From assembly GCF_003667565.1 (NCBI RefSeq), contig NZ_RCUX01000003.1, positions 310,001 to 374,000 on the forward strand: a stretch of DNA of 64,000 nucleotides, in the 5' to 3' direction. The DNA is from Mycetocola tolaasinivorans (GTDB taxonomy: Bacteria; Actinomycetota; Actinomycetes; Actinomycetales; Microbacteriaceae). Below the pieces are notes generated by a model, which had not been told where the DNA came from, searched no databases, and saw only the letters and a list, made by a program, of their open reading frames with translations. Below are positions 7,885 to 16,345 of the stretch, piece after piece; within the stretch, counting starts at the first letter, position 1; each line of letters starts with the position of its first letter. The translations under genes were made by a program, and so were the position numbers.

Positions 7885-10551
7885 CTAGCCCGCGGTGGCC
7901 GGTATATCGCCGATCGCGTCCTGCAGACGCTCGCGTGAATTGAGCCCCAGCTTGATCAGCACCCGCTGCACGTGCCCATCCACCGTGCGATCCGACAGCG
8001 AGAGGTGCCGGGCAATCTCGCGGCTCGTCATCCCGCGGGCCACGAGGCGGGCAATATCGCGCTCACGCTCGGTCAGCACGGTGGTTTCCCTCATCTCGTC
8101 GAGCATCGGGTCGAGGAGGCGGGCACCCGGTGGCAGGAGCGCAAGCACACCGAGTGCACGGCGATGCAGCACCCGGTCGGGCCGTGCGCGCAGTTCGAGA
8201 AAGCTGCGGGTGAGGGCGGCCGCCGCCAGGTAGTGCTGGCCCAGCTCGATCCCCAGCTCTGCGGCAACCAGGTGGTCCTCGGCACGGCCCGTCGTCAACC
8301 CCACCGAGATCAGGTGAGCCATGCGGCCCACCGGATCAGCCGCCCCCTCGGTGAGCTCGCGCAGTTCGGGTACGGCCGCGGACTCCCCCACTCGTAGAAG
8401 CATGAGCAGCGCCTGCACGCGTGCGGGATAGTGACCGAGTCGATCCGCCGCCCGAGCGGTGTCCCAGAGGGGTTCGAAATTGCCGTCGCCGGCCAGTGTG
8501 CACCGCGCAAAGGCCACGTAGGAGCGGGCGACACCGTCCACGATGGGTGCACCGTCATAGTCGAGGGTCGCAAACTCGGTCAGGTAGGCCTCGGCCGCAT
8601 CGTGTTCCCCGCGAATCACCGAGAGGTAGGCGGCATAGGCCAGCACCACCGGACGAATGCGCTCGGGATCCCGCTCGCGTGCGAGAGCCACCCCCGCGCG
8701 GGCATGGATCATCGCGGCCTCGAGATCGGCCTCCTGCAGCCCCTGGGTTGCCCGCATCAGTTCGACCACGATCGCCTGACGAACCATCCAACCGTTGGTC
8801 TCCCCGGTCACCTGTTCGAGCACACTGTTGATGCGATCCCAGTCGGCCGCAAAACACTGGAGCAGCACCAGACGGGTCACGACAAACGCGCCGTAATTGG
8901 CGAGGTCGGGTGCGCGCAGGATACGCGCGAGGGACCCCTCAAGCCGAGCGATTCCGCCCGCAAGATCTCCGTTGATCGCCACGATCTCGCCGATGATCAG
9001 GTCCAGCAGGAGCGACTCAGCGGCGATCTGACCGGTCAGGTCGAGTAGCGGCAGGGAGAGCGCCTGCGCGGCGCGATAGTCACCGCCAAAAACCGCGTGT
9101 AGCGGACGCGTCAGCCCGGTAGCCCGGGCCGCAAGAACGGAGTAGTACCCGTTGTCCTCCCCCGCGGCCGCCCACCGTGCGATCGCCGCATCAACCTCGG
9201 AGCGCCCCACCCCGGTCGTGCTGTAGATGTGTGCCAGGAGGCTCGTGAATCTCTGCAGATCGGCCGGTGAGCACTCCCCCTCGAGGGCCTCCTCAACCAC
9301 CTGAAACGCCGAGCCAATCTCACCGAGATAGAAGTGTGCGCGGGCACGCTGAACCTGAATCGCGGCCGGCCGCGGACGGGTCGAGTCAAGGGCCACCGCG
9401 TGCAGCGCAAGCGCTGGCCGATCGGCACGGTTTGCGAGGGTAGCCAGCACGGTGAGGCCCTGGGAATCCATCTCACCCCCGCACTCCAGCGCCCACTGAG
9501 CATAGCGCAGGGTGGTTCCCGCGTCATCCGGAAGCGGCAGCAGCGGGTACACCCGACGCCATAGCGCGCGGCTCACGGTAAGCGACGCCGATTCACGAAG
9601 CACCACGGCCACCAGCGCCGAGGAGATCGTGAGGGTCTCCACGCCGCTCTCGCTGGGCTCGGTCCGGACGGTGGGAACGAGCAAACCAGTGCCGCGCAGG
9701 GTCGCAACCGCACCACTACCGAACAGGGAAACCAGCACGGGAGTGGGTATTGCGTGCGCGAGGGCGGTGGCCACCAGGGCGTCCGACTCGTTGGCACCAA
9801 ACTGCGCGATCAACCCGCGCAGCTGCCACACGCTGGTGGAGCCCAGCCGCGGCTCGGACGTAAACCGCCAGACGCCATCCAGGCACACCAGAGCACCCAC
9901 ACGCACGCTCTCCTGAAGCGCGGCATCGAGTGTCTGCGGCAACGCGCCCCCCACCCGTACGAGGGTGTCCGCCACGATCCAGGGCACGATTCCCCCGAGC
10001 CGCGCGGTCGCGTACTCGGCCACCTCACTCGTGCTGAGTGGGGAGTTTTCGATCGCCACCAGCTGGCCCTCGATCAGCAGGGTTCGGAGGTCCCTCGGCA
10101 ACCAGGCCGTATCCGGGGTCAGGATGATCAGGCTGATCTCCGGCTCCGCGGACACCTGTGCCAGCAGGGCGGCGCTCGCCGGGTCCAGCAGCTCGGCCTG
10201 CTCCACCACGATCGCGATGCCGTGCGTATCGGCGCGGCGCAGCAGCTCCCCGCGAAAGCCGCCGAGGGCCGTGAGCAGGTTTGGTTCCGCCGCCCCCGCG
10301 AGCGGACCGAGGTACGGGGCCAACGCGCCGAGTGGCACCGCGGTCATCCGCCCATTACCGATAACGCGCACGCTGTTTTTTAGATCCGCGGCCGCGCACA
10401 CGTCGCGGGCAAGATCCGGGAGGCCGATGCCGCCCGGAGAGACCAGGCAGATTCCGGCGCCCGCGCGCATACCGAGGGCCGCCACGGCGCGATCGCGGAC
10501 GATCGTCGCACCGCGCGGCAGCGCCTCCTCCGGACGAATCGGGCGAATCAT
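7885..10551 (-). CDS. Large LuxR-family regulator with degenerate ATPase domain
   Basis: The 888-residue protein has the layout of large STAND/LAL-like regulators: an N-terminal NTPase-like region, a long helical-repeat middle, and a C-terminal LuxR/NarL helix-turn-helix (about 820-880, 'LTERERDIARLVARGMTSRE' onwards). The N-terminal P-loop position reads 'LVSPGGIGLPDLARD' (about 36-50). The Lys and Ser/Thr of the Walker A motif are missing, so ATP binding by this copy is doubtful. The start overlaps the stop of the next regulator by 4 bases (ATGA), so both are made from one mRNA and could act as a pair, one with and one without a working P-loop. The likely target is the adjacent surface locus. 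Confidence 0.87.
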   Translation of the reverse strand: MIRPIRPEEALPRGATIVRDRAVAALGMRAGAGICLVSPGGIGLPDLARDVCAAADLKNSVRVIGNGRMTAVPLGALAPYLGPLAGAAEPNLLTALGGFRGELLRRADTHGIAIVVEQAELLDPASAALLAQVSAEPEISLIILTPDTAWLPRDLRTLLIEGQLVAIENSPLSTSEVAEYATARLGGIVPWIVADTLVRVGGALPQTLDAALQESVRVGALVCLDGVWRFTSEPRLGSTSVWQLRGLIAQFGANESDALVATALAHAIPTPVLVSLFGSGAVATLRGTGLLVPTVRTEPSESGVETLTISSALVAVVLRESASLTVSRALWRRVYPLLPLPDDAGTTLRYAQWALECGGEMDSQGLTVLATLANRADRPALALHAVALDSTRPRPAAIQVQRARAHFYLGEIGSAFQVVEEALEGECSPADLQRFTSLLAHIYSTTGVGRSEVDAAIARWAAAGEDNGYYSVLAARATGLTRPLHAVFGGDYRAAQALSLPLLDLTGQIAAESLLLDLIIGEIVAINGDLAGGIARLEGSLARILRAPDLANYGAFVVTRLVLLQCFAADWDRINSVLEQVTGETNGWMVRQAIVVELMRATQGLQEADLEAAMIHARAGVALARERDPERIRPVVLAYAAYLSVIRGEHDAAEAYLTEFATLDYDGAPIVDGVARSYVAFARCTLAGDGNFEPLWDTARAADRLGHYPARVQALLMLLRVGESAAVPELRELTEGAADPVGRMAHLISVGLTTGRAEDHLVAAELGIELGQHYLAAAALTRSFLELRARPDRVLHRRALGVLALLPPGARLLDPMLDEMRETTVLTERERDIARLVARGMTSREIARHLSLSDRTVDGHVQRVLIKLGLNSRERLQDAIGDIPATAG

Positions 10552-13223
10552 CCCGTACGCTCCGGCCGAATCGGTGTGACGCTACCGGCCCCCGTTGGCA
10601 TCTCGGGATCCGCACCCACCCCACCAAAGAGATCGATCGGCAGCGCACCCTCGCTCGGCGGATACAGCGCGAACAACTCGGTTCGCGAACGCACACCGAG
10701 GCGACGGTAGAGGCGTTGAACATAGCCCTCCGCCGTGCGTGCGGAGATCCCCAAACGCATCCCAATCTCGCGGTTTCGAAGCCCATCCCGCAGGGCGATG
10801 AACACCGTACGCTCCCGCTCAGACAGCCCATCCGGTTCGCTCGACGAGCCCTCCGAGGCCCGGGTTTCCGGGGCTCCCGCAGAATCCTCACGAAGGATGA
10901 ACCCGCCAAGGCCCAGGGCCTCCCCGAGCCTCAGCCCGGTGCTGGCCGCCGCGGGGCCGTCCTTAGCCAGGGCCGCCGAGAAGGCGGCGCACACGCTGGC
11001 CAGGGGGCCGTCGTTGTGTGTCAACGCCCGCCGGATCACGCGCCGCGCACGCTGCACGAGATCGCGCTCACGCACGAGCACATGGGCGTCCTGGCGGAGC
11101 AGTACCCGCAGCAGATTCGCGATCGCGAAGAGCTCAAACCCGTACTCACCGCGCAGGTGAAACTCATCCGCCACGCGGATGTGGCCGGCAACGGCATCGG
11201 CCAGCGGAACCCGATCGTAGTGCTCTCGCGAGATCAGCACCTGCCCGATAAACCGGATCGGACGGGGAAGCTCACCGCCCTCCTCGGCGGCGGCGTCCTC
11301 CGGGGCGGCACCCGACGCGCCGTTCGGCACCGCCGGCCCGAAAACCTCTCCCACCCGGGATCCCGCGGCCCCGTCAAGGTGGGCAAACAGGCCACGAGCG
11401 GCACGTGTCGGCCGTTCGGCCCGTTCGTTTCGCCCCTGCAGCAGCACGATGTAGGCATCCGCGAGCTCCTCCATCGCCACCGAGTGGTCCGTGCGCTCCG
11501 GATACCGGTTGCGGTGCTCGCGCGCGAGCTGCTGACACTCGAACCACTCGCCGCGCAGCAGGTGGATGCGCCACATCGCCATGATCGACGCGCCTCGCAG
11601 CTGATGCGGCTGCATCGTCATACTCTCGGCAAAGACCCGCCGCGCCAGCGCGATCCCCTCAACCTGACGCCCGGTGGTACACAGAGCCTCCGCCACAAAC
11701 ATCGCGTTGACGGTGCGAACATCAGCGTGTCCAACCAGGAAGTCGGGCCCCTGCGAGAGTTCAATGATCTCCCGCCAGTTCCCGCGCTGCGCACACATCA
11801 CGAGGCGGCACAGCAGCGCCAGGCCACGGGCATACGTGGACGACTGCGCCTCACCCAGCACCCAGTCGTCCATCGCGGACAAACGGCTCTCCGAGAGTTC
11901 AAGATCCATCCGGTCCTCGAGCGCGATGATGAACAGGAAGGCGAACGTATTGGCCCGGGCCTCGACCGAGATCGCCGTGCGCTGTTCCTCGAGGGCAAAC
12001 GCCTCGGCGGCCGCGAGATCGCCGCGCTGGCGCGCATTGTCGGCGCGCACCTGCAGCGCCCCGGGGTACCCCGGTTCGAGCTGATCAAGCATGAGCTCAC
12101 TCACCCGCGGCATCAGGTGGCCAGTGGCCGCCCGAGCCGCCGCAAAGGTATCGGCGGGTTCCACCCGAATACCCGCACGGGTGGCCCGCATGACGGCGGT
12201 GGGTTCGAACGCACCCGCGGCCGCACGCACTCGGTCACGAAACGTATTCCAGATGCTGCGAAATCGCTCCGGTGCAAGCACCTCGGCAAACGCCGCGGTA
12301 ATCGCGCTGGTCACCAGCTGAAAGGCGAGCGGATTACCACCCGAGGTGACAACACCGGCCTTCTCCAGGGACGTGAGGGCATCGCACTCCACCAGTTCGA
12401 TCATGAGCGGCGCGGGGATGCGATCAAACACGGCCAGCAGATCGGCCGCCTCTCGCTCGGGTTCCGACAGCAGCTCATACACGCTGGTGAGCGGTACGCC
12501 CGTCCCGTGCACCGAGGTTTCGGGCACGCCGTCGCGGCCAAGAACCCACACGCCATCGCGATTTGTCAGTGCGTCGACACTCAGCGTCTGTTCCACCAGT
12601 ACACGCAACCGGGTGGGGTTTCCTCCGGCGGCCCGGTTGAGACGCTCGGCTACCGGAAACGGTACGGTGCCGCCGAGGGCGTTCTCGAGCGCGCCGAGCA
12701 CCACGCGCGTGCCGAGCGGTGCCACCTCGATAGGTTCGATCAGCCCGGCGGCGATCGGCCCCATCAGTGAGGGCTGAGCCTCCACCTCGTGGCAGGTGAT
12801 GAGGGACGCGTGCTCCCCCGCGCCCATGAGCGTGGCGAGGACCGCGGCGCTCTGCGGGTCGAGGAGGTCGAAGTTCTGGACGTACACGAGGACCGGGCGG
12901 CCGGTCGTGCGCGCCCGCAGGGAATCATCAAGGCGACGCAGCACCGCGACCGGCGAGTCCGTCTCCTGGAGCGGGCCGGTTATCAGGTGCGCCAACGCAA
13001 AGTAGGCGTTCTCGGTTCCGAACGTGACGCCGCGCACGTTGACGATGTCGAATCGATCGGCGAGCATCTCGGTGACGAGCCCGCCAATAGCGGACTTTCC
13101 GCACCCGGCTGGACCGATAAGAACGACGGCGGGTACGGTGTGGGTGGTGTCGAAATGGGTGGCAACATCGGCTGCTTGGGCGTCCCAGCTGAAATGCAGT
13201 CGAAGCGGTGAAAGGGTTCGCAT
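10548..13223 (-). CDS. Large LuxR-family ATPase regulator
   Basis: The ATG at 13221-13223 is preceded by GAAGGATC and gives 891 residues; the open frame to 13337 adds only an Arg/Pro-rich stretch without a ribosome binding site. An intact Walker A motif 'GPAGCGKS' lies at residues 36-45, followed by an AAA/NACHT-like region ('VRGVTFGTENAYFALAHLI', 'VLVYVQNFDLLD' as the Walker B area). A long alpha-helical middle follows, and a C-terminal LuxR helix-turn-helix (about 815-870, 'LSERERTVFIALRDGLRNRE'). It heads a two-gene operon with the P-loop-less homologue and is divergent from the Dcu-type transporter gene. The inducer is unknown. No receiver domain is present, so it is not a classical response regulator. 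Confidence 0.88.
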   Translation of the reverse strand: MRTLSPLRLHFSWDAQAADVATHFDTTHTVPAVVLIGPAGCGKSAIGGLVTEMLADRFDIVNVRGVTFGTENAYFALAHLITGPLQETDSPVAVLRRLDDSLRARTTGRPVLVYVQNFDLLDPQSAAVLATLMGAGEHASLITCHEVEAQPSLMGPIAAGLIEPIEVAPLGTRVVLGALENALGGTVPFPVAERLNRAAGGNPTRLRVLVEQTLSVDALTNRDGVWVLGRDGVPETSVHGTGVPLTSVYELLSEPEREAADLLAVFDRIPAPLMIELVECDALTSLEKAGVVTSGGNPLAFQLVTSAITAAFAEVLAPERFRSIWNTFRDRVRAAAGAFEPTAVMRATRAGIRVEPADTFAAARAATGHLMPRVSELMLDQLEPGYPGALQVRADNARQRGDLAAAEAFALEEQRTAISVEARANTFAFLFIIALEDRMDLELSESRLSAMDDWVLGEAQSSTYARGLALLCRLVMCAQRGNWREIIELSQGPDFLVGHADVRTVNAMFVAEALCTTGRQVEGIALARRVFAESMTMQPHQLRGASIMAMWRIHLLRGEWFECQQLAREHRNRYPERTDHSVAMEELADAYIVLLQGRNERAERPTRAARGLFAHLDGAAGSRVGEVFGPAVPNGASGAAPEDAAAEEGGELPRPIRFIGQVLISREHYDRVPLADAVAGHIRVADEFHLRGEYGFELFAIANLLRVLLRQDAHVLVRERDLVQRARRVIRRALTHNDGPLASVCAAFSAALAKDGPAAASTGLRLGEALGLGGFILREDSAGAPETRASEGSSSEPDGLSERERTVFIALRDGLRNREIGMRLGISARTAEGYVQRLYRRLGVRSRTELFALYPPSEGALPIDLFGGVGADPEMPTGAGSVTPIRPERTG

Positions 13224-13435
13224 CGGTGATCCTTCGGGTGTGCGCCCTCCCTCGATTGGGGTAAAGGAAGGCCGCGTTCGGGTTGACCTCCTTAGTGACG
13301 GGAGGGGTGGTTCCGCCAAAAATGGGATGGTCGCCACCTACACTAGGCCCAAACGCGATATCCCACACCTCCCCGTTCTGGGTTGATTTACCCCGCGCCA
13401 TGCGGGGGCCTCGCTGTATATGCTGAGCGCAGAAT

Positions 13436-13450
13436 CACCCATTTTGGGTG
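13436..13450. promoter_or_regulatory. Small inverted repeat before the Dcu-type transporter gene
   Basis: The sequence caccca-ttt-tgggtg forms a 6-3-6 inverted repeat about 30 bases before the transporter ATG. The same spacer (13224-13478, 255 bases) also holds ccccgc-gccat-gcgggg (13391-13407) and must contain the divergent promoters of the transporter and of the LuxR operon. I could not place convincing -35/-10 pairs. The repeat could be an operator or simply leader structure. Confidence 0.3.
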
Positions 13451-13478
13451 TGCGTTCGGGGAGGGAACCGGTTCGATT

Positions 13479-14840
13479 ATGGAAGCCGTCACGTTTGTTT
13501 TAGAACTGCTGGTGGTCCTCGGGGCCATCATCATGGGTACCCGATCGAGCGGCGTGGGCCTCGGCCTCTGGGGTGGCACCGGCGTCGCCGTCCTGGTCTT
13601 TGTCTTCCGAGAACCGGTGGGGTCTCCCCCGGTCGATGCGCTGCTCATCGTGCTCTCGGTCGTGCTGGCATCCTCGATGATGCAGGCGGCCGGCGGTATC
13701 GATTGGATGGTCGGCGTCGCGGCAAAGCTCATCTCCCGCAGCCCGAAACAGATCACGCTGGTGGCGCCGCTCGTATCGTTCCTGTTTTCGGCGGGGGCCG
13801 GCACCTCGAATATCCTGTACCCGCTGCTACCGGTCATCCAGGATCTCTCCTATAAGAACAACATTCGCCCCTCTCGGCCGCTCTCACTCTCGGTGGTGGC
13901 CACCGGTGTGGCGCTCGCCTGTAGCCCGGTGTCGGCGGCGATGGCCGCGATGGTGACGCTCACCGATGCCCCGGCCTACGGTTACGAACTCATCGACATC
14001 GTGAAGGTCACCTTCCCTGCCGCCGTGGTGGGCATCGTGCTGGCCTCGTTTGTGGTTTCTCGCCTCGGCAAGGATATCGCCGATGACCCGGAAATCCAGG
14101 CTCACATCAAGGCCGGAAAGTTCGAGGCTCCAAAGTCTGACGGAGCGCTCACCCACGCGGATGTCGCCCCCACCACGAAGGGCCGAAACGCGGCGCTGGT
14201 GTTCCTCGGTGGCGTGCTCGTGATCGTGGTCTTCGGTCTCTTCAAGGATCTGCGACCGGTCGTTCCGGGACTCGTGAACGGCGTGCCCGGTGAGGTACCG
14301 CTCGCAATGACCCCGATCATCGAGATCGTGATGTTTGTCGTGGGTACCATCATCCTGCTGATCGCTCGCCCGAAGGTCGCGGACATCCCGACCATGACCG
14401 TATTCAAGGCCGGTATGGTTTCGGCGATCGCGCTGTTCGGTCTGGCCTGGCTCACCGACACCTTCCTCGGCGCACACCAGCAGATCATCGCCGATACCGT
14501 CGGCGGCTGGGTGGGCAACTGGCCGTGGATCTTCGCCCTCGGCATCTTCCTGGTGTGTGTGCTCACCACCAGTCAGTCCACCGCCACGAGAACGGTGGTT
14601 CCCATTGGTTTGGCCGCGGGAATTCCACTCGGCCTCCTGTCGGGCATGTGGGCGGGTGCCTTCGCCGGCATCTACCTGCTTCCCACCAACGGCTCGCAGA
14701 TCGCGGCGGCGAACTTCGACTACACCGGTTCAACCAAGCTCGGTACCAAACTCGTGGACCACTCATTCTTCGTCCCCACCCTGGTGCTCGCCGGATTCAC
14801 CATTATCGCCGGTGCGATTTTTGGTCTGCTCTGGGGGTAG
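13479..14840 (+). CDS. Anaerobic C4-dicarboxylate transporter (Dcu family)
   Basis: The protein is a 453-residue polytopic membrane protein with 10-12 hydrophobic segments. It has features of the DcuA/DcuB family: 'LVVLGAIIMGTRSSGVGLGL' at the N-terminus, 'SMMQAAGGIDWMV', 'FSAGAGTSNILYPLLPVIQD' and 'SVVATGVALACSPVSAAMAA'. Dcu carriers exchange fumarate, malate or aspartate for succinate in anaerobic growth. In actinobacteria members may instead be simple dicarboxylate or aspartate carriers. The ATG at 13479 has a GGGGAGGGA ribosome binding site; the open frame upstream to 13383 is not used. It is transcribed alone, away from the LuxR operon. I leave DcuA versus DcuB open. Confidence 0.85.
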   Translation: MEAVTFVLELLVVLGAIIMGTRSSGVGLGLWGGTGVAVLVFVFREPVGSPPVDALLIVLSVVLASSMMQAAGGIDWMVGVAAKLISRSPKQITLVAPLVSFLFSAGAGTSNILYPLLPVIQDLSYKNNIRPSRPLSLSVVATGVALACSPVSAAMAAMVTLTDAPAYGYELIDIVKVTFPAAVVGIVLASFVVSRLGKDIADDPEIQAHIKAGKFEAPKSDGALTHADVAPTTKGRNAALVFLGGVLVIVVFGLFKDLRPVVPGLVNGVPGEVPLAMTPIIEIVMFVVGTIILLIARPKVADIPTMTVFKAGMVSAIALFGLAWLTDTFLGAHQQIIADTVGGWVGNWPWIFALGIFLVCVLTTSQSTATRTVVPIGLAAGIPLGLLSGMWAGAFAGIYLLPTNGSQIAAANFDYTGSTKLGTKLVDHSFFVPTLVLAGFTIIAGAIFGLLWG

Positions 14841-14873
14841 TGGCCCGCATTCCGACCGAGGGTGACATAACAC

Positions 14874-14925
14874 TTGCGCCACTGCATACCGAGTAGCTAT
14901 GTTTAGACATACGCGGTATGCAGTG
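14874..14925 (+). promoter_or_regulatory. Promoter and probable PadR operator of the PadR-ABC operon
   Basis: An 11-bp perfect inverted repeat (cactgcatacc at 14880-14890, ggtatgcagtg at 14915-14925) flanks an inner repeat tatgt-ttag-acata (14898-14911). A promoter TTGCGC (14874-14879), 18-base spacer, TATGTT (14898-14903) runs through it, so a bound protein would cover the -10 region and the start point. The inner ATGT/ACAT half-sites match the core of known PadR operators. The PadR gene starts 47 bases further on, which suggests autorepression relieved by the compound the ABC pair handles. Confidence 0.7.
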
Positions 14926-14971
14926 GCTGCCGTGTTTGTCTCGCGGCGCTCGCGCCCGGTTGGAGGATCAC

Positions 14972-15577
14972 ATGTCGATTCGTCACTCCCTCCTCGCTCT
15001 GCTGAGCGAGGGTCCACGCTATGGTTATCAACTCCGCGGCGAATTCGAGGAGCGCACCGGCTCCACCTGGCCACTCAACATCGGCCAGGTGTACACCACG
15101 CTCGACCGCCTGGAGCGCGACGGGCTCGTGATCAACGATGGCGACGACGGCGATGGGCACGTGGTTTACCGCCTCACCGATGCGGGTCACGCGGAGGTCA
15201 CCAGCTGGTTTGCCGCCCCGGTTGTTCGACAGAACCCGCCGCGCAACGAGCTCGCAATCAAGCTCGCGCTCGCACTGACCCTGCCCGAGGTCGACGTCAC
15301 CGCGATCATTCAGACCCAGCGTGCCGCCTCGCTCACCGTGCTGCAGGGCTATACCCATCAGCGCCGCACCGCCGCGGCCGAGCTCACCGATGCGAACGCC
15401 CCGGAAGACTCCACCGCCTGGCTCCTGGTACTCGACGCCCTGATCTTCGAAACCGAGGCCGAGGTGCGCTGGCTCGACCACTGCGAGGGCTGGCTGAGTA
15501 AGCGGGCCGCCATCGTTCGCGCCACGCGGTCGCAGACGCACGCCTCCGTCTCCGAGACCGCGGAGGTTGCGCGGTGA
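14972..15577 (+). CDS. PadR-family transcriptional regulator
   Basis: The 201-residue protein begins with the PadR winged helix: 'MSIRHSLLALLSEGPRYGYQ', then 'TWPLNIGQVYTTLDRLERDG' and the wing 'GHVVYRLTDAGHAEV'. The C-terminal half is the dimerisation region (Vir_C-like). The start chosen (ATG at 14972) has TGGAGGATCA upstream; the longer frame to 14918 would run through the operator. PadR proteins repress detoxification and drug-efflux genes and release DNA on ligand binding. Here the gene is first in an operon with an ABC ATPase and an FtsX-type permease, the standard context for an antimicrobial- or envelope-stress-responsive exporter. Confidence 0.92.
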   Translation: MSIRHSLLALLSEGPRYGYQLRGEFEERTGSTWPLNIGQVYTTLDRLERDGLVINDGDDGDGHVVYRLTDAGHAEVTSWFAAPVVRQNPPRNELAIKLALALTLPEVDVTAIIQTQRAASLTVLQGYTHQRRTAAAELTDANAPEDSTAWLLVLDALIFETEAEVRWLDHCEGWLSKRAAIVRATRSQTHASVSETAEVAR

Positions 15578-16299
15578 GCACCGAGATCCTGCAGCTCGCC
15601 GGGGTGTCCCGGCACTACGGCACCGGTGCCAACTCGGTCGCCGCGCTTCGTAACGTCAGCCTCACCGTGAGCGCCGGCGAGTTTGTCGCCGTGATGGGGC
15701 CCTCCGGCTCCGGTAAGTCATCCCTCCTCACCCTCGCCGGGGGCCTCGATAAGGCCACCGAGGGCGAGATCTTCGTGGAGGGCACCCCGCTCGGTGGACT
15801 CAGCATCAACGAGCTCGCTCGACTGCGCCGACGCGCCGTGGGCTATGTGTTCCAAGACTTCAACCTCATTCCCACCCTCACCGCACTCGAGAACGTCGCC
15901 CTCCCCCGTGAACTCGACGGCATCTCGTTGCGCAAGGCCCAGCGCCAGGCGCACGACGCGCTGCGCCAGGTGGGCATTGACAACCTCGCCGACCGCTACC
16001 TCGACCAGATGTCCGGCGGTCAGCAGCAGCGCGTGGCCATTGCCCGCGCCATCGTGGGTCAGCGACGCCTGATCCTCGCCGATGAGCCCACCGGGGCCCT
16101 CGACTCCACCACCGGCGACGAGGTACTCGAGGTGCTGCGCTCGCGCGCGGAGGCTGGTTCCGCGGTGATCATGGTGACCCATGAGGCCCGCCACGCGGGC
16201 TGGGCGGATCGTGTGGTTTTCCTGCGGGATGGCCGCATCGTCGACCAGGCCGCCGCCCAGCGCGACCCCGCGGTCCTGCTTGCAGAGCGGAGCGCCTAG
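15574..16299 (+). CDS. ABC transporter ATP-binding protein (MacB/LolD/BceA type)
   Basis: The 241-residue ATPase has Walker A 'GPSGSGKSS', the Q-loop in 'GYVFQDFNLIPTLTALENV', signature 'MSGGQQQRVAIARA', Walker B 'LILADEPTGALDS' and the H-loop in 'VTHEARHA'. The 'TGALDS' variant is characteristic of ATPases that pair with FtsX/MacB-type permeases. The GTG start at 15574 overlaps the PadR TGA by 4 bases (GTGA), so translation is coupled. It drives the permease encoded 46 bases downstream. Unlike transport proper, this class often uses ATP to move extracellular domains (mechanotransmission) to expel peptides or lipoproteins. Confidence 0.95.
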   Translation: MSTEILQLAGVSRHYGTGANSVAALRNVSLTVSAGEFVAVMGPSGSGKSSLLTLAGGLDKATEGEIFVEGTPLGGLSINELARLRRRAVGYVFQDFNLIPTLTALENVALPRELDGISLRKAQRQAHDALRQVGIDNLADRYLDQMSGGQQQRVAIARAIVGQRRLILADEPTGALDSTTGDEVLEVLRSRAEAGSAVIMVTHEARHAGWADRVVFLRDGRIVDQAAAQRDPAVLLAERSA

Positions 16300-16345
16300 A
16301 TCATGCGAATCCACAGAACTCAGCGCATCGGAGGGGCACGCTAGC

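Noticed and set aside
10716-12770. 684-codon plus-strand open frame
   Set aside because: Antisense to the larger LuxR regulator; composition is of shadow type with no recognisable motif.
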